DNA of 64,000 bases from Cynocephalus volans (GCF_027409185.1 NC_084464.1:46909095-46973094); one strand, 5' to 3'. Shown: positions 11,129-22,934, counted from the first letter of the stretch. The notes: a model not told the origin generated them from the letters alone. Numbers and translations: made by a program.

Positions 11129-11556
11129 CTGGTAGAGGATCTGTTACTGCAGGGGTGGCTATGAGGATAAAGTTTTCATCTTCTATTTGCAGGCTCTACT
11201 GGTGACTCTTCTTATATCAATATAGTCAAGGGAGTGGCAGGTTGCCTGTACAGTGGCCCTGGCTGCTACTGTGATGGTGAACTGTCCTTGTGGTGACAGA
11301 AGGTGTGGTTGTATCTATATTAAACCACCTTGGCTCCTGTTCCAGCTTTCTGTGGCCTTAGACTGAGCCCCCAGTGCTATGCAGGTCTTGGCTCACCTCT
11401 GCGACTGTTGGGCTGTAGATGCTTCTCTTACCCCCAGTGCCTTAGATTGAGCCCCAGTGCCACATGGGTTCACCTTGGTGGCTGCTGGGCTGTGGGCACT
11501 TCCCTTACCCCCCATGGCCTTACACTGGGCCCTGGTGCCACAAGGGTCTCAGCTCC
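11129..11556 (-). promoter_or_regulatory. L1 5'UTR with tandem monomers
   Basis: The distal part (11355-11556) consists of about 2.5 tandem units of roughly 80 bp, each starting GCCTTA on the plus strand (11355, 11439, 11517) and sharing GAGCCCC-AGTGC and TGGGCTGT blocks. This resembles the monomer-type L1 promoters known in rodents, but with a shorter unit. Confidence 0.6.
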
Positions 11557-11723
11557 ACATCTGTGTTCTAACATGGCTCAGGCCTCAGGGACACTTCTCC
11601 ACATCTTTAAAACCAAAGGTGGCTGCACCAAAGTTTGGGAGAGGTGTGGGCTAAGATGCAGCCAGAGTCAGAGATAGACACTACTTTGGAGTGCGGGGAG
11701 GTGTTGTGCAGCAGAAGCTTTTA

Positions 11724-12053
11724 TTTATTTATTTATTTATTATTTAATGTTTAGATAAAAAATTACTTTCTCAACATACAAGTGAGTGAAAATATCACAA
11801 ATTTAAAGTCAATTGATAAGGAACACACACAATTTAACACACAAAGATTAACGGCCTTAATGCATAAAGAACTCTTAAAAATGAATTAGAAAAATCTTAA
11901 CAGAATTTTGGTGAAGGACATGATTAGACAAGTCACACACCCCAAAGAAACACACGTGGCTAATAAATGCATTCTAATATGTTCCTGCAGGTGGGGCAGT
12001 GGCCCATGCCCCCTGCCTCAGGACCCCAGGTGTGCTCCGTTGCTTGCCTGGTT
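11724..12053 (-). mobile_element. Unidentified retro-insertion with target duplication
   Basis: A 330-bp block sits between two copies of AGCAGAAGCTTTTA (11710-11723 and 12054-12067). Its left edge is a TTTA-rich tract like a reversed poly-A tail. Part of it resembles very old L1 sequence in plus orientation. It may be a 5'-truncated copy of an RNA that contained that L1 antisense. No protein similarity was recognised. Confidence 0.5.
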
Positions 12054-12416
12054 AGCAGAAGCTTTTAGGTGAAAGAAAAGATGAGTTAACTTCTCATCTC
12101 TTTCTTCCCTCTCAGGTTGCATGGGTGTTATGGTAGCAAGAGTCTGTTTTCTTACTTCTTTTCGTGTTCTGGAGGTTCTCATGTATTGACCTGGTATTCA
12201 TAACAGTAGCACAAGGCAGCTGAGGAACATTTGACAATATTAAGCAATTCATATTACTGTTAAATTTGTACATATGTAGGTCTCAGCATAACCTGTGAAG
12301 CATAATAGCAATTCTTTATATCAGCAGCTATTAGGACATTGGATGCTTTTTGCAAAGAGTTCTATTTTTCTAAAAATATTTAATGATGAAATTAAAATTT
12401 CAAAAATCCACTTTTG

Positions 12417-12567
12417 GGGCCGAGCCCGTGGCGCACTTGGTAGAGTGCTGCGCTGGGAGCGCGGCGACCCTCCCGCCGCGGGTTCGGATCCTATATAGGA
12501 CTGACCGGTGCACTCACTGGCCGAGTGCCGGTCACGAAAAAACGACAAAAAAAAAAAAAAAAAAAAA
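12417..12567 (+). mobile_element. SINE with GC-rich anticodon arm, copy 1
   Basis: It begins GGGCCGAGCCCGTGGCGC, has an A box TGGCGCACTTGG, a B box GGTTCGGATCC, a second half CTGACCGGTGCACTCACTGG and a poly-A tail. It is flanked by AAATCCACTTTTG on both sides. It differs from the copy at 60664-60810 at only about three sites in 130. Confidence 0.88.
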
Positions 12568-12641
12568 AAAAATCCACTTTTGTTTGATTAAGTTATTGAT
12601 ATTTATTAATTATAAGTTGTATATTGCCTTTTAACTTTTTT

Positions 12642-12800
12642 TCTTTAAAGATGACTGGTAAGGGGATCTTAACACTTGACTTGGTGTTGTCAGCACCACG
12701 CTCACACAGTGAGCTAACCGGCCATCCCTATATAGGATCCAAACCTGTGGCCTTGGTGTTATCAGCACCGCACTCTCCCAAGTGAGCCATGGCCGGCCCA
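12642..12800 (-). mobile_element. Dimeric tRNA-Ile SINE
   Basis: Dimer of the same type as 9487-9654, flanked by CCTTTTAACTTTTTTT on both sides, inserted beside the next SINE. Confidence 0.88.
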
Positions 12801-12810
12801 CCTTTTAACT

Positions 12811-12911
12811 TTTTTTTTTTTTTTTTTGGCAGCTTGCTGGTAAGGGGATCTGAACCCATGACCTTGGTGTTATAAGGCTGTGCTCTAACCAACTGAGCTA
12901 ACTGGCCAGCC
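12811..12911 (-). mobile_element. tRNA-Ile SINE monomer
   Basis: Reverse tRNA body with GCTCTAACCAACTGAGC. Its T-tract served as the insertion site of the dimer to the left. Confidence 0.85.
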
Positions 12912-13519
12912 TTGCCTTATAATTTTAGTAAATCATTTTGAATATTTTAGAAGAAAAGTCACTTTCGAAAACATGTGAAAAATAATTTAAATTTAAAAAT
13001 TGTTTAATATTTACTTAATCACTTTTGAGGAGAATGTATTCAAATTTTGTGCACTTTGAATGCAATTACATTTGTTTTAATCCCTTGAGAATTAGTACAG
13101 GTCGAGACCATGATCGAAACAGAAAATACCAAAGGGGAGCTCGGGAAAGAAGAAGAAGAAACTTGAGGGTTTGGTGAGGCTGGAGTGACGAGCTTGTGGA
13201 GGGAACTGAGGGGCCGTATAAACGTTCAGATTTGGGACGGGGTGGGTTTAGAAGTAGGAGTCAGGATTTTGGTTAAAATGAGAGTTCAGTTTAGGGATAA
13301 GACTCAGATCAGCAACACAGATAATCTCTAGTACCTATCGCTCTGACACTGGTGCTCCAGGCTGCAAGAAAACAGGCTGGAGGCTCTATAATTACACCTT
13401 GTTTTGGTCTAAAAATGATATGTCTCAGCTTGATCATTGGCATTAGTTACTAGACTCATTCCTCATGAATTTTAGCTGTTATCTAAAATTAAATCCGCTT
13501 TCAGAAGATGACTTGCTAC

Positions 13520-14290
13520 CACCAGTGATGATGATGCTGATGAATAAATGGCTCCTCGCACGTGCCAGGCACTGTGCCCAGTGCTCTCAATTCATCTTCA
13601 CAGCATGCTCATCTGTTTGTGGCTCAGAGAAATTAAGTAACTTGCCCAAGGTCACACAGCTGGTGCTTGGTGGAACCATACCATTAACTAAGCACATACT
13701 ATGTGCCTGGTATTTACTTGTGTTATTTCTCTCTCTCTCTCTTTTGCAGTTGGCTGGTCTGGGGATGTGAACCCTTCACCTTGGTGATATAACACCATGC
13801 TCCAAACAGCTGAGCAATTGACCAGCCACACTTTTATTTCTATAAGTGTCACTATGGAAACTTTGATAGGCAGGTGGGCACATTATTTCACCCCACTGTG
13901 CCTCTGTTTTTCTAGCCTGTAAAGTGGTGACAATAATTGTACCTAACTTTATGAAAGTTGTGAGAATGAAATGGATTGATACGAGTACGGTGCTTAGCAC
14001 GGTGCCTACTGTGTAGCAAATTCCGTGTTGCTTTACCTTTATTTCACAGATAAGGAAATTGAGGCCCAGGTCCCTAAGGGACTCAACCTAGGCCTCCCTA
14101 GCTCAGCTTGTACGGCACCAAGGTGCAAGGAAGGGACTTTGGAGAAAGTCTGAAGTGGTTAAGAGATGGAGGTTTTGCCCAGACACAGACCCAGGTGTCC
14201 TGTTTCATCACGTCCCAGCTGGGTGACCTTGGCCAAGCTTTCCCCCTTGCTGGGAACTTCAACTTCTCAATCTGGGAAAATACATTTGCA
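13520..14290. mobile_element. Cluster of MIR SINE fragments
   Basis: Minus MIR at 13520-13690 (CTTGCCCAAGGTCACACAGC), plus MIR at 13880-14015, minus MIR at 14025-14110 and plus MIR at 14150-14290, with a CYN-like SINE among them. Confidence 0.65.
13728..13829 (-). mobile_element. tRNA-Ile SINE monomer (diverged)
   Basis: Reverse SINE body (GTTGGCTGGTCTGGGGATGT ... GAGCAATTGACCAGCCA) after a CT-rich tail. Confidence 0.75.
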
Positions 14291-15232
14291 TTTCGAAAGG
14301 CCCTTCAGATGGGCTAATCAGAAACTGCCTGAAGGTGTATCCAGGCTCTTGCAAAATAGAAAACAGGTCCAAGCTTTGAAATCGCCAGGACTTTATTATG
14401 TTGACTTTGTTGAGGTCCTGTGGTTGAATCACAGCCCCTGGCAGATTGTTCTACAAAAAAGCTTCCCTCAGGGAACCCCAGGACACTCCAGGACCAGGGT
14501 CCTTCTTATCCTTGCTTCTCTGATGAGGAATAGGGGCTCAGAGAGGTTAAGTCACCATTTGGAGTGTCACAGGTGCTTGGGCACAGCCCCACTGTGGCCC
14601 ACAGAGGGCTTCTGGGTTGTCGGTTGATGGAAGCCCTGGGTAGTTGCTGGGTGCTGGCTGCAGGAGCTGAAAATGGGATCCAAGCCCAGTTTTTGTCCTC
14701 ATGAGGTGTACAGAGAGTGAAACAAGGACACTCATGTCTCCTCTAGAGAGCAGGATGAGACAAGCGATGCTACTGGGGACTCTGTGGTTTCTCACAGAAT
14801 CAGTATGAATCTGAGCTGGCCTCCAGCAGAGTCGGGAATCCCCTCATACCCCCAGCCCCCGCTGCTTACACACGTCCAGGGCAGGCCACTCGCTGCCTTC
14901 CGAAGCCATCATGCTGCATGCGGGCAGCTGCTTGGGAACTCTGTCTCAGTGTGGCATCCCCCCTTCAGTCAAGCGTGCCCTCTGCAGCAGGACAGTCACA
15001 GTCTCAGTTCACTCAGAGAGGGGTCTCCCTCTCCCAAGTTCCCAAGGACCCAGGAGCAGAAATAGAGAAGCAGCCTCTTGGTCCCCAGCTCCCAGACCCA
15101 GGGTGCCAGGACAAGTGAATAGGACCAGATCTGTTTCTGCCCAGTCTGCTGGAGACCAACAGGATAAGGGGACAAGGGCTCGAGCCAGAGGGACGGGAGG
15201 TCAGGCTGTTGTGGCAGAGGAGGAGGGCTCAT
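14291..15232. other. Intergenic, nothing recognised
   Basis: Unique-looking sequence with no open frame showing protein similarity. Confidence 0.45.
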
Positions 15233-17060
15233 TCAGTAACTGTTCATTGAGTCCCTGCTGTGTGCTAGGCCATTCCAGGCACTCACCATAAAGCAGTGAA
15301 CAGAATGGACTAAAGTCCCTGCCCTTGTAACTCTGACATTCCAAACTACCGTGGGGTTTGAGGGGAGAGAGGCTTGCAAGTTCAAATAGAGTGATCAGAA
15401 GGTCTCACTGAGATGGTGACATCTGAGTAAAGATCTGAAGGGGTGAGGGGTGAGCCGCATTGACATTTGGGGGAAGAACATTCCAGGAAGATGAACAGCA
15501 GGTGCCAAAGCCCTGAGGTGGGAGCTTGCTTGGCCACAAGTGAGGAACAGCGAGGGGTCAGTGTGGCTGGAGCATAGTGAGTGAGGGGGAATAGGACACA
15601 AGGGTAGAGATGGACACGAGGTGCTAGGGGTGTGGTGGGTGGCTGGGCAGCACGGGGGTTAAGATAACTGGGTTTTACTTGGTGAGAACTGGGGAACATT
15701 GGAGGGCTTTGAGCGGAGGCAGGACATGGCAAATTTTAACATGCTCACTCTGGCTTTTGTGTGCAGAGCAGATTTAGGGCAGTGGGGGAGGCAGGAGGCT
15801 GGTGAGGAGGCTGTCACAGTGCTCTAGTCGGTGCCCGGCTGAGAAGGTGGTGGCCACAGCAGACTACACCGGCACGTTGGGTGTGGAGTGTGAGGGGAGT
15901 CGGGGGCACAAGGACTTTGGCCTGAGCAATTGGTGAGACAGCGGCTGCATGAACTGGGATGAGGGGACCTGCGGAGCGTCAGGTGGGGAGTCAGGAGTCT
16001 AGTATTGGACGTGGTCGGTTCAAAGTGCCAACTGGACATCTACGTGGAGATGTCACACAGGCAGCTGGACATAAGGAGATACAAAATTAGGAGCCATCAG
16101 CCCCCAGATAGTAGTTACATAAAGCCGAACACGTGGCTGAGATCACCGAGGGAAAGAGTGAGGTTAGAGCAGAGGAGGGGACCACGGACTGAGGCCAGGG
16201 GCACCGCACTATTAGGAGGTCCCAGGAGAGGAGGAGGAGCAGCGGGGAGGGGGCAGAATCCCCGGTGTGGAGGGGTGGCAGCTGTGTTACATGTTGCTGA
16301 GAGAGCGGTGATGGCAAGTTTTGTTGTCCAAGTACAGACACTTGTAAGAGTGAAAGGGGCACATAATCACACCGAGCAATGCCAGAGACCAAGCTGTCCG
16401 CGTTGAGCACGTGTGACTGGGCGCTGATGATGGAATGGGCCAACCTAGGTGAGCAAGGACATTGGTGACTGGACTTAGTCCCATGGAAGTCGCTGGTGAC
16501 ACAGGCAAGAGCAGCTTCAGAGGAGCAGGGCGGTGGCGGTGAAAGTGCCTGGAGTGGGTTTAAGGGCGCTTGGGAGGGGAGGAACTGCAGAGGCTGGACA
16601 GGACCCGAGGCGTTTGCTACCGGGGGAGCAGAGAAATGCTGTGGTGGTAGCTAGAGGGGGAAGTAGATTCAAGAGAGGGAGGGTTGTTTAATTTTATTTT
16701 CAATTTTATAAAATTTATTTGGAGCCAAATGTGAGGATCGACCTGGGAAACACCATCCTACAGTCAGAGAAGTGCTCCCTGTTTTTGTTTTTGTTGTTTT
16801 AACTTGGGAGAAATAACAAAGGGACAGGGGAAGGTATGACAGAGGCATGGGTGTAGTTCCCGGCGAGGTTGAAAGGTGGTGGAATCAGGGACCGAGAAAG
16901 AGAGGTGGTCGGAGAAGGGCAAAGACGAAGTGGAAAGTCGGGGGGTCAGTTATGATAAAGTGGTGATGAAATCTAGTGGCAGAGGGAAGATGGAGGACAA
17001 GATCATAGAGGAAAGGAGGCTGAGGAGCTGAGATGCTGGCTGCCAGACGGATGGGTGCCC
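15233..17060 (+). mobile_element. Long L2-type ancient repeat
   Basis: TTGAGTCCCTGCTGTGTGCT, AACATTCCAGGAAGATGAAC, GGCCTGAGCAATTGGTGAG and GTTTAAGGGCGCTTGGGAGG occur in the order seen in a common ancient mammalian repeat. I assign it to L2 with moderate certainty. Confidence 0.55.
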
Positions 17061-17583
17061 TTGGATGTGGAAGTCACCAGGAATTAGGACAGGGATGTGC
17101 TGGAGCATGCCAGGAGCCACAATCTTCAAAGGGCGTATAGTCTGAGGATGTGAGGTTCAAAACCAAGGTCCTCATTAAGGGTGGGAGGGAGGGATAAAGG
17201 TCTGGGAGCAACTATTTGTCCCCAAACATGTTTTCTTCTTTCTTAGTAATAAAACCCCTGATTTGTAGAAGAGCCTGTGACACCCAGAAAAAGACAACAT
17301 TTCCCAGCTTTCCCTGCAGCCATGTGGCCAAATTCCAGCTACTGGGATGTATATGGAAGCGGGCACTTCTGGGAAGTGTCCTTTATAGGAGGGTGTGGCC
17401 TTCTTGGTTACTTTTTCCTTCCCACTGGCTGGCCAGAGGACCTGATGGCTGGAGCTCTGGCAGCCATATTGGACCATGAGGTGACTTTGGGAACATGAGC
17501 TGTGACCGTGGAGCAACCAGCTAGAAGGAGCCTTGAGTTGAGAGAGAAAGAAAGAGAAAACAAGCCCATCTTGTTTACTTTAT

Positions 17584-17650
17584 TTATTTATGTATTTATT
17601 TTTTGGTGGCTGGCAGGTATGGGGATCCAAACCCTTGACCTTAGTATTCC
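17584..17650 (-). mobile_element. Truncated tRNA-Ile SINE
   Basis: Only the 3' half (GGTGGCTGGCAGGTATGGGG ... CTTGACCTTAG) is present after a TTTA-rich tract. Confidence 0.6.
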
Positions 17651-18289
17651 ATCTTGTTTAAGTCACTGTTATATGGAGATTTCCTGTTACATATAGTCAA
17701 ACCTAATCCTAATGGCTACAACTAGAAAGTTATGTTCAGGTTATACTGAAGATGACAATGCCAGTGGGCAATGGTGGGCGCTAAGAAGTTTTAGAAAGTT
17801 GTTAAACAGGGTCTGAGCTGATGGGACCTGTACGCTCAGGAAGGCTATGGAGAATAAATGGCAGTTGACGAGAGAGTTGTCATTTATGGTTAGAGTTGGG
17901 TTGGGATGAGGTTTGGGGCTGAAGTTCAAGTTAAAGTTGGGTTTCATGTCAGGAATAGGTCAATTCTAATGGCAAGGGTAGATGTCACTGGAGGTATCTG
18001 GCACACTTAGGAATGGGCATTTAAGGATTCTGGAATGTGCCGCATACTGGGATTAGTGTTTGAGGCAGTGGCTCCTAGGTGGGGCATTTGGAAATGTGTG
18101 GGGCATTTTGAGTTGTCACAGTGACTGGGGATTGCTCATGGTGTTTAGGGGCAGGGGCCAGAGATGCTAGATGTCCTGTAATGTGGGGGACGGGCACAGT
18201 GGTCCTGCCCCAAATGCCAGAGCACCCTGGGAAACACTGAGGTAAAGCAGGGTAGGGGAGAAGAGAGAAGCTGGGCAGGCAGTATTAGG

Positions 18290-18400
18290 TTTGAATCTCT
18301 ACTCTGCCACTCTCTTCCCTGGGTGGATGCAAGTCCTCAGTTTCCCCATCTGTAAAATGAGATGGCCATAGAGGCTTTGTAGGACCCTTAGAGGTTGGTA
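18290..18400 (+). mobile_element. MIR SINE fragment
   Basis: CAGTTTCCCCATCTGTAAAA core of MIR. Confidence 0.6.
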
Positions 18401-18663
18401 GTGAAATTTGCAGACATCACAGCACAGGGCTGAGCTGGGAGGCTGCAAATGGGAGAGAGATATCCTCAGAGCTCTGGGCCAGGTTGAAGACAAATCTGGG
18501 TAAAACCGGTTCAATCTGGATCTGGGTTAGTTTAAGGCAGTGGTGTCCAACCATGGCAGTGCGTTGGAATCACCCAGGGAGCTTTAAACATCCTGATGCC
18601 TGGTCTCACCTCTCAGAAATTCCAATTTCATTACTGTGGAGTGGGGCTTGGGCATGGGGAGTG

Positions 18664-18726
18664 TGTGGTTTGTTTGTTTTTTGGTGGCTGGCTGGTACAG
18701 GGATTTGAACCTTTGACCTTGATGTA
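18664..18726 (-). mobile_element. Truncated tRNA-Ile SINE
   Basis: 3' half only (GGTGGCTGGCTGGTACAGGG ... TTTGACCTTGATG). Confidence 0.6.
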
Positions 18727-18809
18727 TGGGGAGTTTTTAAAGCTCCTTGGGTGATCAGGGCCTCCTGTGGGGCCTGAAACTCTTACTCTTTAAATTACTC
18801 CTCTCAGTA

Positions 18810-18995
18810 AAAAAGTGGCTCTCAAAGTGCAGTCCCTAGACCAGCAGCATCAGCATCACCTGGGAATGTGGCAGAAAGGCAAATTATCAGACCTTACCCC
18901 TCCCATCAGAGATTCCGGGGTGGGGCCCAGCCATCAGCATTTAGCATACCCTCTGGAGGTTCCGATGCACGCTCTCGACTGAGAACCACTGCAGT
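18810..18995. mobile_element. MER5-type hAT element
   Basis: GGCTCTCAAAGTGCAGTCCC through CTCTCGACTGAGAACCACTG, with short inverted ends. Related fragments lie at 18536-18660, 20571-20690 and 40525-40690. Confidence 0.65.
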
Positions 18996-19412
18996 GAAGC
19001 ATTGTCTCCCGGAGGCTCCCAGGAAAAGACTGCAGGGACCTTGTCCATCCTGTTCACAGTATCTCCAGGGCCTGGCACAAGCTGTGCTGAATCACTGAAT
19101 GAGTGCTGACAGAGAGGGAGAGGAGAGAACTGTCTCTGGTACTGAGAACTGGGAACGGGGGAACCTGCCCTTTCTCTTATCCTGTCTCAGTTCCACGGAA
19201 TCTGAGCCTAGCGATTCTAGTGTTTCAAGATACAGATTTCTGGCACAAGTGGTCCTTAAAGGCCTGCCTCATCACCAGGAAGGGACAGGGACTCATTCCA
19301 TCACTGGTCCTGCCTCAGCCCCTGGGACTTGTTCAAGGTCCATTTGTGGGTCTCCAATGTGGTGTGTGAATGTGGCTGTGGGTACAGTACTTGACAGGCA
19401 ATTTACAAGATT

Positions 19413-19600
19413 TTTAAAAATTTTTTATTTTGAAACAATTTCAAACTTGCACCTAAGTTGCGAGAATAGTGTAAAGAACTCTGGAATATCCTTGGCCAAA
19501 GACCACATTCGAGTTTTACTAATTGTCCCCATAACATCTTTTACAGGTGCAGGATCACGCTCTGCATTGGTTGTTAGTCTCTCTAGTCCCCTTCCCTATG
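19413..19600 (-). mobile_element. Old L1M 3'UTR fragment
   Basis: TTTCAAACTTGCACCTAAGTT and GTTGCGAGAATAGTGTAAAG resemble known L1M 3'UTR sequence. Confidence 0.45.
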
Positions 19601-20165
19601 AGGAATTGTCAGGGTAATGTTGCTATACACGATGCTCACTCATGGGCAATTAATGGGATGGGTGAGTCGCCCTCAGAATCCTTCTTCCATGTAAGAAGCC
19701 ACTCCCTGGACATCTCAGCTGAATCCGCAGTGGCCCTGGGGTGAGCAGGGACTATGAAGTCTATCTAAAGCCGAGCGGGACTCTGTTGATGGCAGGTGAC
19801 AGAAGTCCAATGCAAACTAACATAAACTCAAAAGGAAATTGATTGGCTCTTAACTGGGCGGTCTAGGAGCATTCTCACCCCAGGCACGTCTGTACCCAGG
19901 GGCTCAAAAGATGTCCTCGAGTCTCTCTCTCATAATCTCTGCTTTCCCCTGCGTTGGCAGGAAAGGTGCCCTGTCACCTCTGTCATCCGTATCAATCCCC
20001 CCAAGAGGGGCCCGACTATCTCTGCTTGGGTCACTTGTCTACCCCTGGATTAGTCGGTTTAAGCCGAGGATGGGCTGCTCTGATTGGCCAGTTCGGCAAT
20101 GTGCCCGCCCCTGGGCGGGACTCCTTTGATGAATAGCCCCACCCTATGGGCGCGTGATAATCTGA

Positions 20166-20217
20166 AAAGGAAAAGAGGGGTTCTCCTGATCAAAGGAAAA
20201 GAGGGGTTCTCCTGATC
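20166..20217. repeat. Perfect 26-bp tandem duplication
   Basis: Two identical copies of a 26-bp unit containing AAAAGAGGGGTTCTCCTGAT at 20166-20191 and 20192-20217. Confidence 0.9.
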
Positions 20218-20734
20218 ACTGGCGAGTAGTCCGCATGGGGAGCTGTCGACGGGGTCAGGAATAGTAATGCTGCCACCAGCGGCGCAGTGACTAACATTTA
20301 CTGAGAGCTTGCTGGGTTCCCGGCACTGGTCTCAGTGCTTTATCTGTATTAGCTCCTTTAATACTCAACACTTTTATCTTAAAAACAACAACAATAACAA
20401 AAACACAGTTAAAGTGGAAACTTAAAAAAATAAAAAAGATTTTTTTAATGCGATAGCCTTCCGGTGCAGCTTTGAGCCCCGGGAGCGAGCGCCTCAGCCC
20501 CGGACAGTTTGCTGTCACCAGAGCAGAAGGCAGAGCCCCAAGGGACGAGAAACAGGACGGGCGAGTTTAGAGCAGTGGTTCTCACTGGGCCGCCCATTAG
20601 AGTCCCTCCGCAGCCTTGCAAAACCCGCAGACTCGTTCATCACCTGAGGTGGGGCGCAGGCATCAGTATTCTTTAAGGCTCCCCAGGTGTGAGTTCAATG
20701 TCCAGCCGAAGCGGGAATTAGTTTAGAGGCCTTG

Positions 20735-20945
20735 TGGCTTTGTGGAAATAGGTGGTTTTAACATCCACCTATGTTTGAGAGTTGGCTCTGTCATTGCAAG
20801 CTGTGTGACTTTGTGTCAGTCACTTAGCTTCTCTGAGTCTCAATGTCCTCATCTGTGGAAAAGGCATAAGTCCTTCTTCCTTACGAAGGGGTTGTGAGGG
20901 CCGAATGAGACGATGTCTCTAAGGCCCCTAGTGCAGAGCTGGCAC
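20735..20945 (+). mobile_element. MIR SINE
   Basis: GAGTTGGCTCTGTCATTGCA, GTGTGACTTTGTGTCAGTCA and GGTTGTGAGGGCCGAATGAG follow MIR order over about 200 bp. Confidence 0.7.
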
Positions 20946-21842
20946 ACAGCTCCATCCTTACTGTTGAGGAGGGGGCAGACAGATCAGGCCCTGGTCACAG
21001 AGCCACCCAGGGAGGCAGAACGGCACCGACAACTCGCCATCGCTGGGATGGGGCTGTGGAATGGACTTTCTGGATTGCTGGGACCCCCGGACCCCAAGCC
21101 CTCCCACCTTGGGCTTGCGTCCTCACCCAGGGGCTGAGGCTTCCATCCAGAAGCCAAGACTTGGGATGGGATGGGCGAGGTGAGCGCACTGACTTAGTCC
21201 CACCACCAGGTGGCGACAGGAATCCACCCACTGGGCGAGGACAGCAGCCCGGCCGAAGGAGAGGACAACTGGGACTTTAAAAGATCTAATAAAGATACTA
21301 GAGGACTTAAAAAAAAAAAAAATTTTTTTTTTTTGAGTATTAGGTTTATACTAAGGCTTTTTTCCTCTCATTTCCACTTGCTTTCTGCAACAGTCCTGTG
21401 GTAGAGCCATCACCCTCCTTTAGGGGGTGAAGAAACTGAGGTGGTTTTGGTAACTGGCAACTAGAACTCGAACCCAGTCAGCTTGACTCTAGGTCTCTTA
21501 ACCACTGAGGCCACAGAAGGTCAAGCTGCAAGGGCCTTTGGAAAGCGTCAGATCCTGTGATCCTTAAACCTGTCTGATGATAAAAATCAGGTATTTTTTA
21601 AAAAGGCTTTTTTAAAAATAAAACCAAATTCCTGGGCCCCAGTCCAGGCACCTAATTAGAATCTCCCAAGAAAAGGGGCCTGGGAGTGTGTGTGGCTGAC
21701 AAGAGCCCCTGTTTTAGACACATGCATGAATCCGTTCTCAGAGAGGGAAAGTGGCCTGCCTGAGGTCACACAGGGAATCCTCTCCAGGCTCCTAACACCC
21801 CCTGGTCTAGATGCCAGGCCACTCCTGACAAAAGATGACAAT

Positions 21843-21945
21843 CGGGCTGGCTGGTTGGCTCAGTTGGTTAGAGTGCAGCCTTATAACACCAACGTCACTG
21901 GCCTGGATCCCCATACTGGCCACTCACCCCCCCAAAAAAAACGTA
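21843..21945 (+). mobile_element. tRNA-Ile SINE monomer
   Basis: GGGCTGGCTGGTTGGCTCAG start, a full tRNA-like body and an A-rich tail. Confidence 0.82.
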
Positions 21946-21964
21946 AAAAAAGAAACAAGAACAA

Positions 21965-22545
21965 AAAGAAATGAGACAATCTACCATATGATCCAGCAAT
22001 TCTCCTTCCGGGTATACATCCAAAGAATTGAAAGCAGCGTCTTGAAGAGATACTTGTGCATCCGTGTTCATAACAGCATTATTCATAGTAGCTAAAATGT
22101 AAAAGCAACCAAAGTGTCCACTGACAGATGAATGAATAAGCAAAATGTGGCATATGCATACAATGGGATATTATTCAGCCTTAAAAAGGAAAAAATTCTG
22201 ACATATGCTACAACATGGATGAACTTTCAAGACTTTGTGTTAAGTGAAGTAAGCCAGTCACAAAAAAACAAACACTGTACAATTGCACTTACATGAGGTG
22301 CAAACTCATGGAGAGAGAAAGCAAAAGCGTGGTTGCCAAGGGCTGGGGAGATGGGAGAGTGGGGAGTTACCCTTTCATGGGTGGAGAGTTTCAGTTTTGC
22401 AGGATAAAAAGAGCTCTGGAGATGGATGATGGTGATGGCTGCCCAAACAGTGCAGATGAACTTAATGCCACTGAACTGTACGCTTAACAGTGGTTAAGAC
22501 GGTAAATTTTATGTTGTGTGTATTTTACTACAACAAAGAGAAAAA
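21965..22545 (+). mobile_element. L1M 3' end
   Basis: CCATATGATCCAGCAATTCT start, GGATATTATTCAGCC and a 3'UTR with GGTAAATTTTATGTTGTGTG. Confidence 0.8.
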
Positions 22546-22934
22546 GATGAGACAATCTGTGCCCAGCCCTGGAGGGCGGTGGTGGTGAGGAATGAGGAGA
22601 TATGATTGTCTTCATCTTTTGAATAATTTTGTGAATAAATATCATATGGAATTTAAAGAATATTGCCCTCACCCCCTCCCCTGGAAGTGGACTGTGCTAA
22701 TAATGTATGAACAGATTTTTTTCCCAGTAACTTCAACACCTTTGGGTTTTCTTATTTTACTTTTTTTTATTTAATGGGTGAGAGATAGTCCTTCATTAAT
22801 GTTTAAATTTGCATTAACATTTATTCAATCTAAAGTAGGTGGTCCAGAATTTACTGATGTCATCAAAATAATCTTCCCCCAAATGTTAATTTCCAATTTA
22901 TGATACTAAATAAAACAAATCCATGTATATTATT

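Larger units (their letters stand above)
5278..11556 (-). mobile_element. Full-length L1 LINE, inactivated, with nested insertions
   Basis: On the minus strand a complete L1 runs from a 5'UTR of about 430 bp, through ORF1 (ATG 11128) and ORF2, to a 3'UTR with an A-tail at about 5278-5285. A 13-bp repeat, acatctgtgttct, at 5265-5277 and 11557-11569 looks like the target-site duplication. ORF1 keeps its coiled-coil, RRM and C-terminal regions but has a TGA near 10988. ORF2 shows endonuclease, reverse transcriptase (including FADDMI) and C-terminal regions in several broken frames. An MST LTR interrupts it at 9301-9891. It cannot encode working proteins. Confidence 0.88.

Noticed and set aside
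11330-11677. A 115-codon plus-strand frame
   Set aside because: It lies antisense in the monomer array of the L1 5'UTR and flanking DNA.
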